Source of the DNA: Verrucomicrobiia bacterium
GTDB taxonomy: Bacteria; Verrucomicrobiota; Verrucomicrobiia; Limisphaerales; CAIMTB01
Length of the DNA: 32,407 nucleotides
Reading direction: 5' to 3'
Assembly (NCBI GenBank): GCA_019634625.1
Contig: JAHCBA010000057.1
Span: 1-32,407, forward strand
Below the pieces are notes generated by a model. It was given only the letters and a program-made list of their open reading frames with translations, searched no databases and was not told the origin of the DNA. The position numbers were made by a program, and so were the translations under genes. Below are positions 17,464 to 23,417 of this stretch, piece by piece. How positions within the stretch are numbered: position 1 is the first letter of the stretch; the number at the start of each line of letters is the position of its first letter.

Positions 17464-17500
17464 TGCTGCAAAATGCATGAGATGCGGGCCCGTTGTGAGC

Positions 17501-17663
17501 GGTGCATCCCCAAGTTGTCGGTGAGCAGGCAGCCAATCGGAGGGACGAGCTCCGCGAGTCCTCAACCCATTGCACCCCTACGCTTCGGCCTCGTGGAACT
17601 CGGCCCTCCTAAGCGCCGCCTGGCGAAGTTCGCGCCTCCTCACCCACAACGCCGGAATGCACC
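17501..17663 (+). repeat. Full-length REP/MITE-like palindromic element (family A, most complete copy)
   Basis: The ends are inverted repeats: GGTGCATCCCCAAGTTGTCGG on the left and CCACAACGCCGGAATGCACC on the right. The inner arms are GGAGGGACGAGCTCCGCGAG and CTCGTGGAACTCGGCCCTCC. The loop is TCAACCCATTGCACCCCTACGC. The whole 163-bp unit is one long imperfect palindrome without coding capacity. This copy was used to define the ends of the other, partial copies in the window. Confidence 0.8.
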
Positions 17664-17997
17664 GCGTTGGGAAAAGCACGGTTCTGGCCGCTCGCTTCCG
17701 GGACCGCGTCTCCGCCAGCGTGGGCGCCTATCAGCCCGATGGCCCCATGATGCGTTCCAGCGTCCAGGAGGTGGCACCCTCACCCATGGCTCGACCCTCC
17801 GAATCCTGGCCCTTTTCGGCGACGACACGCGACTCGTGACCGCAACCGCCGCACAAGCCACAACAAGTCGGCAGCAGGACAACGACCCGCTCATTGCCCT
17901 CAAGGCTCCAACGAGGGAACCCAGCGATCGGTGCAAGACTGCCACCCGTTGAAGCCACCCCACCCAACGAGACCGCGGCCCCCGGCGTTCGGGTGTC

Positions 17998-18011
17998 CAC
18001 GCTTCAGCGTG
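17998..18011. repeat. Short palindrome CACGCT-TC-AGCGTG
   Basis: This is a 6-bp stem with a 2-nt loop. It resembles three CACGCC-N3-GGCGTG palindromes in the element at 18559-18816 and may belong to the same small repeat class. Confidence 0.5.
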
Positions 18012-18150
18012 TCGGCGCTTGGGAAGGGAACTTCAGAATCAAGCATTGCCCGCAACCTCCAGTTCCGATCATTCATCGTCCCGTCCCAGGATCGACAGAC
18101 AGTGGCAGCAACTGGCGCGGAGCCACTGAAACAGCGGCGGCTACTCCGCG

Positions 18151-18363
18151 ATGGTGCGGATGCGACTGCACCTGAACGGCTTGAGCTTCCGTATTGCGCA
18201 GATGGGACCGGATTTCCTCCTGGTCGAGTCTCCGGCCGACCACCCACCCACCCAAGCCACCATCGAAATGCACGTGGACGGCTCCCACCGCATTTGGGAA
18301 GTGAGCCTGCCGCAGGGCATGAAAGCAGGCAATCCGCGTGTCTGCCTAAATTTGACAGAATAG
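18151..18363 (+). CDS. Small protein of unknown function, paralogue of the ORF at 19326
   Basis: The product is 70 aa. I do not recognise a named domain. The sequence looks genuine: it aligns without gaps over about 63 residues to the ORF at 19326-19526, with about 22 identities. These include an F-x3-Q-x-GPD motif, V-E, A-x-H-x-P, VD, LP-x-G and a final R-x2-L. Alternating hydrophobic residues suggest an all-beta fold, and there is no signal peptide or membrane segment. Both copies share GTGCGGATG near the 5' end, so the true start may be ATG 18151, GTG 18154 or ATG 18160. It sits on the plus strand between repeat elements upstream of the CRISPR-Cas locus. The function is unknown. Confidence 0.6.
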   Translation: MVRMRLHLNGLSFRIAQMGPDFLLVESPADHPPTQATIEMHVDGSHRIWEVSLPQGMKAGNPRVCLNLTE

Positions 18364-19325
18364 CGACCATCAACGGTCCGCCGCTTTCTTCGACTGTTTC
18401 CCAACGGACCAGCAGGTGGTGGCGAAGGCGAAGACGGGTCTTCGCTCGGGAGGGATAGGGTACCGGGGAGGGGGCGGGTTCGCCTTTGAAGTAGGTGCCG
18501 ATGGCCTCGCAGATCCTGTGAAACGGCGAACGCGACCCCATAGTGGCCATCTCCGGGGCACGCCAACGGCGTGCAAGCAATCCAGCCCAGGGCAAGCCCG
18601 CGCCAGTGGGCGTCGCCCAGGGAACAACGTCCCCACCCCGCGCAAGGCACGCCGAAGGTGTGCCGGTGGCCCCGTCCCCGCGCGATGAACGTTCGGGGTG
18701 GAACCACCCCCGCCCCTTTAGGGGCGGTTCGGGTCTGTTGTGGCGTGTCACCCAGGGCGGCGGCCCGCGGACGCGGGCCTTGCCCTGGGCTGGATTACCG
18801 GCACGCCGTTGGCGTGGGGACGGGTGTGCGAGATACCCCATCCAGGCGGGCCGACGATGGGCCCGACCCAACCCACCCACACCAGCCCACGGGGCACCCA
18901 CGATGCGCCGCCCCCGCCATGGAGCCCATTGGCCTGCTCCACGGGCAACACCCAAAAAAATTCCGATCCTCGGCGTCCCCCGCGACGCGGATCCCCGTGA
19001 ACGGTTACACGCCGGGAGATCATCCGGCCGATACCCACCCACCGGCAAAGGCGAGAACCGACACCTCTCCGCGATAAACTCCCACTCGAGGATTGCCCGG
19101 CGACGCCGTTGAGGTTACCACATCCAACCATTCCCAGGGACCGATGCAAGGAGTTCGAAGTGACCATCGGAACAAGCGAGTTCGCGGACCCGATTCGGCG
19201 GCCCATCGAAGGCCGCCCCTCCGACTGGTCCGTCTGCTCCGACACCGAAGAACTCCGGTCACGCCTCCCGAAAGGCAATGTTCCTCGGCACACTCTCCCC
19301 CGCACAGGTCTCCTCTCGGGTGCGG
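18364..19325. other. Region without supported genes between the two small paralogues
   Basis: It contains the palindrome-rich element at 18559-18816. The remaining sequence has open frames on both strands, but none shows a recognisable domain or a consistent coding signal. A run of seven A at 18953-18959 and a short frame around 19158-19300 before the second paralogue are the only other visible features. It may hold decayed genes. Confidence 0.5.
18559..18816. repeat. Palindrome-rich element with about 45-bp terminal inverted repeats (family B)
   Basis: The left end (18559-18602) and the reverse complement of the right end (18772-18816) share CACGCCAACGGCGTGC, AATCCAGCCCAGGGCAAG and CCCGCG, differing at about five positions. 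The interior holds hairpins GGGGTGG-AA-CCACCCC (18695-18710) and CCGCCCC-TTTA-GGGGCGG (18710-18727). It also holds CACGCCGAAGGTGTG (18648-18662). The ends themselves are small palindromes. It has no credible coding sequence and looks like a non-autonomous, MITE- or BIME-like element. Confidence 0.75.
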
Positions 19326-19526
19326 ATGCATCTCGAAGTGGGCGGCGTGCTGTTCCCGGTCAACCAGCTCGGACCCGACTCCGCCATCGTCGAGGCCACC
19401 GCGGCCCACTCCCCCGGCCCGGCCAGGTTGCTTGTGGCCGTGGACGACACTCTGACCGTTCGCCAAGCTTTCCTTCCCGAGGGTATCCCGCCCGGCCCCT
19501 TTCGGACTCGGCTCGCGCTGGTCTGA
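19326..19526 (+). CDS. Small protein of unknown function, paralogue of the ORF at 18151
   Basis: The product is 66 aa from the ATG at 19326; a GTG at 19320 is an alternative. It shares with the 18151 ORF the residues F-x3-Q-L-GPD, V-E, H-x-P, VD, LP-x-G and R-x-RL in the same register without gaps. It is on the same strand about 960 bp downstream and converges on the UPF0175 gene, leaving 35 bp between stops. I recognise no named family. The paired occurrence argues that both are real genes from one duplicated or repeatedly acquired family. Confidence 0.55.
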   Translation: MHLEVGGVLFPVNQLGPDSAIVEATAAHSPGPARLLVAVDDTLTVRQAFLPEGIPPGPFRTRLALV

Positions 19527-19561
19527 GGAGGGGACGGGTCCGTCCACGTGGGCCTGACCCG

Positions 19562-19819
19562 TCAAGCGCCCTTCGACGCCCAAGCCAGATCCGTATCCAA
19601 CTCGGCCATGTCGTAGGGGCGCACCACGTGGCGCTTCGCGAGCAACGCCTCGAATGCACGACGACCGATTCCGGCCATTTCAACCGCCTTGCCGAGGGAC
19701 AACACCTCGCGGGCGTAAAGGCCGACAGCAAGTTCCTTCATCAGTTCGGCCGTGACCTCCTGCCGTGGAAGGCGCATCGCCGTCACGACTTCTTCGGAAA
19801 TCTCAAGGGTCAACGACAT
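19562..19819 (-). CDS. UPF0175 family protein (putative antitoxin)
   Basis: The product is 85 aa beginning MSLTLEISEEVV. The mid-region ELAVGLYAREVLSLGKAVEMAGIGRRAFEALL is the UPF0175 (COG2886) signature: a helix, a K/R-x-A-E-x-AG helix-turn-helix-like stretch, then a C-terminal tail. Length is normal for the family. Members are usually encoded just upstream of a DUF3368 PIN-like toxin and are thought to act as antitoxins. Here the DNA downstream on the minus strand is occupied by the opposing small ORF, and no PIN-like gene is visible within the window. It looks like an orphan. A toxin elsewhere or lost is possible. Confidence 0.8.
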   Translation of the reverse strand: MSLTLEISEEVVTAMRLPRQEVTAELMKELAVGLYAREVLSLGKAVEMAGIGRRAFEALLAKRHVVRPYDMAELDTDLAWASKGA

Positions 19820-20281
19820 GCGAGAAGGCTAGCCGTCTTGCTTGGCACGCGGTAGACTGCTGGACAAGGAAGGGCCAGATCAACCACTTTCAACTTCGGT
19901 CCTCGCTCCTACCATTTTTTTGGGGTCCGACGAGGCTTCGATTCAGCAAGCGGAATAGGAACCCGATTCGGGTTTTGGCTGGGCGCCCTTTCGCCCTGTT
20001 TCCATTGCAGTTCGACGAGGAGCCAGGTACATAAGACGATCCTGATGCTTGGCGAATGTCAGCATGCGAAACTCGCTACCAAAGATCCCAAGGGGCGCAT
20101 TGTGATAAGTCACGCTCCGCTTCAAAGGTTGGCCACTTCCAAACGTGCTGAATCCGAGCAAATGCCACACTGGGAATGGAGTTTCGTCCCTATTCTTCAT
20201 CCGCTTGGACCACGGTTGTCCATCCCAAGGAGCCATACTTTCCCGTGAGGGGCCATGGGAACGCTCGATTCAGAGGGAAGA
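19820..20281. other. Intergenic region upstream of the cas operon
   Basis: This stretch is visibly less GC-rich than its neighbours and should contain the cas operon promoter, although I cannot identify a convincing -35/-10 pair. A T7 run at 19915-19921 has no hairpin in front of it. A minus-strand 97-codon frame (19943-20236) is listed separately as doubtful. The composition change may mark a junction of the acquired CRISPR-Cas island. Confidence 0.5.
19943..20236 (-). CDS. Doubtful 97-aa ORF divergent from cas3
   Basis: The ATG at 20236 opens a frame beginning MAPWDGQPWSKRMKNRD, with a central SVTYHNAPLGIFGSEF. No domain is recognised. It is the longest open frame in the gap before cas3 and has mixed composition not typical of the high-GC shadow frames. 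However, it lacks a clear ribosome binding site and has no identifiable homologue that I can name. It could equally be leader or regulatory DNA. Confidence 0.2.
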   Translation of the reverse strand: MAPWDGQPWSKRMKNRDETPFPVWHLLGFSTFGSGQPLKRSVTYHNAPLGIFGSEFRMLTFAKHQDRLMYLAPRRTAMETGRKGAQPKPESGSYSAC

Positions 20282-22540
20282 ATGGACTACTACGCGCACA
20301 CAGCCCAAGGGCCGGATGGCGGGCCGGACAAGGACCGGTCGAGATGGCAGCGGCTGCGGGACCATTTGGTGAACGTCGCCCGCATTGCCAGGCATTTCGC
20401 CGATCCGCTAGGACTGGCCGACGAAGCAGAGTTGGTCGGGCTGCTGCATGATCTGGGGAAATACCGCGACGAGTTCCAAGCCTACCTGCGAGGTGAACGG
20501 GGTAGTAGTGTCGAGACGCAGCATGCCATTTATGGTGCTGCTTGGGCGCTTGAACCGCATCAGCAGCTCGGGACGATGCTCTGTGTTGCCGGACATCACG
20601 CTGGAATTCACGACATGGCTGACGCGCAAGCAGCGGCGTCTAAGGCATGGGTTACGCAGGCGGTCTGCAAGTTGGTTGCCCGTCTTGAATCCGAGGTGGG
20701 GCCGCTGCCACGGCCACCGGGTATTCCAGCGTTTGTCGAATCCGCCAGCGAACCGACGTTCGCCGCCGAGATCTACGTGCGAATGCTCTTCTCCTGCCTC
20801 GTGGATGCGGATCGGCTCGACACTGCCTTCTGGCCAGCCGGGCCGACACCGGATGTGCCGCTGGACGCCGAGATCCTGCTTGGCAGGGTTGTCTGTGAGC
20901 GGGATCGGAAGCGGGAGGCCAACCTGGACAGCCCATTGGGCCTGCTCCGCAATCGCATCTTTGATGCCTGTCTCGAGGCGGGTTGCCAGACCCAGGGCTT
21001 CTTCTCCCTCACCGTGCCCACAGGCGGCGGCAAGACGCTTTCGGGGATGGCCTTCGCGTTAGCTCACGCCAAGGCATGTGGGCTTCGGCGCGTCATCGTC
21101 GTCATTCCCTACTTATCCATCATTGAGCAAAACGCCGCCGAGTACCGGCGTATCCTGGGCGACGGCGTGGTGCTGGAGAATCACTCTAACGCCTCTCCAA
21201 GACCCGATACGGATGAGGAGGAGAAGGACCGGCTCGACTTGGTATCCGAAAACTGGGACGCACCCGTGATCGTCACCACGTCCGTCCAGTTTCTCGAATC
21301 CTTGTTCGCCTCCAGTCCCTCAAAATGTCGGAAGCTCCACCGCATCGCCCGCTCGGTCGTCATCTTCGACGAGGTCCAGACGCTGCCCACGCACCTGCTC
21401 AAGCCCATGTTCAGCGTGTTCCGCGAACTGGTCCGCAGCTATGGCGTTAGCTTCGTCTTCAGCTCCGCCACTCAGCCAGCGTTCCGCAAATCATTGGCGT
21501 TGCCCGATGGATTTGCACCGGAGGAACTTCGCGAAATCGCCCCGGATCCCGCAGAACTCTTCCGCCGGTTGCGGCGCGTGACCTATCACCTACCCAGACA
21601 GGGCGAAGCGCTCGACTGGCCGCAACTGGCCGCACGAATCGCCGAGCAACCGCAGGCGCTGTGCGTCGTCAATCTCACCCGGCACGCCAAGGAGCTTTGG
21701 GAACAGGTGAAACGCCTGTTGCCCGACGGCGAATGCCCGATCCACCTCTCCTCCGCCATGTGCCCGGCGCATCGGCTGGCGTTGATTGAAACAATACGAG
21801 GACGCCTTCGCGGAGGGATGCCTTGCCGCGTCGTCTCCACCCAGCTAATCGAGGCCGGTGTGGATGTGGACTTCCCGGTGGTCTGGCGGGCAATGGGGCC
21901 GCTTGATTCCGTCGTTCAGGTCGCCGGCCGATGCAACCGCGAAGGACGACATGCCGTCGGTGAAGTGCATGTGTTCCGGCCGGGGGATCACAAGCTGCCA
22001 CCCGGTGTCTATCGCGCAGCCTCCGATCAGGCAGTCATCACGATGGATCAGTTGGGCGAGCCGGCAGCTGCTTCTGAAAGGCTTTCAACCGATCCGAACG
22101 TGTTCCGAGGCTACTTCGATTCCCTGTATCAAGTGGTGAACACCGACCACGCGAGACGTGGGGAGTCCACCATCCAGCAGGACCGCGAACAACTCCGCTT
22201 CCGTGAGGTTTCTCGCAAGGCCAAGGTCATCGAAGACTCCGGCCAGCCAGTGATTATCGCCGCGGACAATCACGGTCGGAAGTTCGCCGCCGATCTGATT
22301 GCCGACATTCGCGACCGACAGCCGGCCCACCGCCAACCGCGCTTCACCCGCGACGATCTCCGCGCCCTTCAGCGCTACATGGTCAACGTCCACCACCACC
22401 GTTTTCAACAGCTCGAGTCCATGAAGCACCTCCGCCCCTTGCTCCCCAACTTCGAGCTCCACGTCCTCGCGGACGGGTTTTACCATCCCGACCTCGGCCT
22501 CCTGGTCGAGAACCGGCCGCTCGACGATTTCATCGCATGA
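20282..22540 (+). CDS. cas3: CRISPR-associated helicase/nuclease Cas3 (type I-C)
   Basis: The product is 752 aa. The N-terminal HD nuclease domain has H-LVNVA, the HD pair in LLHDLGKYRDEF and the later AGHHAGIHD. The SF2 helicase follows: Walker A PTGGGKT (about residue 247), a DEVQ box at about 363 (FDEVQTLP, the form usual in I-C), motif III SSAT and motif VI QVAGRCNREG. Cas3 is recruited by Cascade and unwinds and degrades target DNA. I favour ATG 20282 (MDYYAHT, with AGAGGGAAG just upstream) because I-C Cas3 proteins start close to a YYAH-type strand. ATG 20255 would add nine residues. It is the first gene of the cas operon, and its stop overlaps cas5 (ATGA). Confidence 0.95.
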   Translation: MDYYAHTAQGPDGGPDKDRSRWQRLRDHLVNVARIARHFADPLGLADEAELVGLLHDLGKYRDEFQAYLRGERGSSVETQHAIYGAAWALEPHQQLGTMLCVAGHHAGIHDMADAQAAASKAWVTQAVCKLVARLESEVGPLPRPPGIPAFVESASEPTFAAEIYVRMLFSCLVDADRLDTAFWPAGPTPDVPLDAEILLGRVVCERDRKREANLDSPLGLLRNRIFDACLEAGCQTQGFFSLTVPTGGGKTLSGMAFALAHAKACGLRRVIVVIPYLSIIEQNAAEYRRILGDGVVLENHSNASPRPDTDEEEKDRLDLVSENWDAPVIVTTSVQFLESLFASSPSKCRKLHRIARSVVIFDEVQTLPTHLLKPMFSVFRELVRSYGVSFVFSSATQPAFRKSLALPDGFAPEELREIAPDPAELFRRLRRVTYHLPRQGEALDWPQLAARIAEQPQALCVVNLTRHAKELWEQVKRLLPDGECPIHLSSAMCPAHRLALIETIRGRLRGGMPCRVVSTQLIEAGVDVDFPVVWRAMGPLDSVVQVAGRCNREGRHAVGEVHVFRPGDHKLPPGVYRAASDQAVITMDQLGEPAAASERLSTDPNVFRGYFDSLYQVVNTDHARRGESTIQQDREQLRFREVSRKAKVIEDSGQPVIIAADNHGRKFAADLIADIRDRQPAHRQPRFTRDDLRALQRYMVNVHHHRFQQLESMKHLRPLLPNFELHVLADGFYHPDLGLLVENRPLDDFIA

Positions 22541-23415
22541 AAACACCCGGCACCATCACCCTCCGCGTCTGGGGCGACTTCGCCTGCTTCACCCGTCCCG
22601 AGATGAAGGTCGAGCGCGTCAGCTACCCGGTCATGACGCCCTCCGCCGCGCGCGGCATCCTGGAAGCCGTCTTTTGGGAACCGCAGATGTTTTACCTCAT
22701 CGACTCCATCCGCGTGGTGAAACGGGGTCGGTGGATCTCCTTCCGGCGGAATGAAGTCACCAAGGTCATTAGTCTCGACAGCGCGAGGACCTGGATGCAC
22801 TCGCCCGAGAAAACCTCGCCCATTCTGGCAGGTGGCGGCGCGGACGACGGCACCCAGCGGAACATGCTGGCCCTGGAAGACGTGGAATATCTTGTCACCG
22901 CCGAGGTCCGCACCACGCCGCTGGCCGACCGGGCCGAGGACAAGCGGGAGAAGTATCTGGCCGAGATCGAACGCCGCGCCTGCGCCGGCAAGTGCTTCCA
23001 CCGTCCCGGCCTCGGCATGAGGGAATTCACCGCCGACTTCGAGTGGGAGGACGATGCCGACACCGCCCTGCAACGTCGCCACGCCGAACTGGGACAGGCA
23101 AACGCACCGATCACCGAAGACCTCGGCCTTATGCTCTACGACGTCTTCGACCATCGCGAACGTGCCCACGGTTTCCGCTGGCTCCGCGGCGAGGAAGTCG
23201 CTGCCCGCGATCGCGAGTTCGAGTCCTCGCTGGCGGGAATGAAGAAGGGCGAACAGAACATTCGCCGGAAGGAATACACCGCCAATCCCACGCGCTGGAC
23301 GCGCCGGCCCATCAAACCCCAGCCCGCCTTCTTCCACGCCCGGATTGAGAAATCCCGCCTCGACTGCCATCCCGACCGCATTCGCATCCTGACCACCCCC
23401 TCCGGAGGCAACTGA
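22537..23415 (+). CDS. cas5c: Cas5c (Cas5d), crRNA-processing Cascade subunit of type I-C
   Basis: The product is 292 aa. The N-terminal RAMP fold shows the I-C signature WGDFACFTRPEMKVERVSYP and TPSAARGILEAVFW, then RRNEV and a CFHRPGLGMREF loop. In type I-C, Cas5c replaces Cas6 and cuts pre-crRNA in the repeat. Aligning by eye from memory to B. halodurans Cas5d (catalytic Tyr46, Lys116, His117), the equivalent positions appear to be F46, K139 and Y140, so the active site may differ. The protein is about 50 residues longer than usual, mainly a basic segment between LRGEEVAARDRE and PAFFHARI. It overlaps cas3 by 4 bp and is 2 bp before cas8c. Confidence 0.93.
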   Translation: MKTPGTITLRVWGDFACFTRPEMKVERVSYPVMTPSAARGILEAVFWEPQMFYLIDSIRVVKRGRWISFRRNEVTKVISLDSARTWMHSPEKTSPILAGGGADDGTQRNMLALEDVEYLVTAEVRTTPLADRAEDKREKYLAEIERRACAGKCFHRPGLGMREFTADFEWEDDADTALQRRHAELGQANAPITEDLGLMLYDVFDHRERAHGFRWLRGEEVAARDREFESSLAGMKKGEQNIRRKEYTANPTRWTRRPIKPQPAFFHARIEKSRLDCHPDRIRILTTPSGGN

Positions 23416-23417
23416 CC

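Larger units (their letters stand above)
16158..18150. other. Gene-poor repeat region downstream of the glucanase
   Basis: About 2 kb hold no recognisable conserved gene. From left to right there are a weak 57-aa open frame, a 19-bp perfect hairpin, two REP-like palindromes, a hairpin pair, a heptamer array, two further tandem repeats, another palindrome and a short CACGCT hairpin. Long plus-strand frames (for example 16666-17952) run through several repeat copies and are not credible genes. Confidence 0.65.

Noticed and set aside
16666-17952. 428-codon plus-strand frame through the repeat region
   Set aside because: It runs through three palindrome copies and two tandem arrays; composition follows the repeats, not a protein.
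17900-19048. 382-codon minus-strand frame across the small ORF and element B
   Set aside because: It crosses the palindromic element and overlaps the better supported 18151 ORF; no domain is visible.
19911-19921. Intrinsic terminator at the T7 run
   Set aside because: No stable GC stem precedes the T-run on the plus strand.
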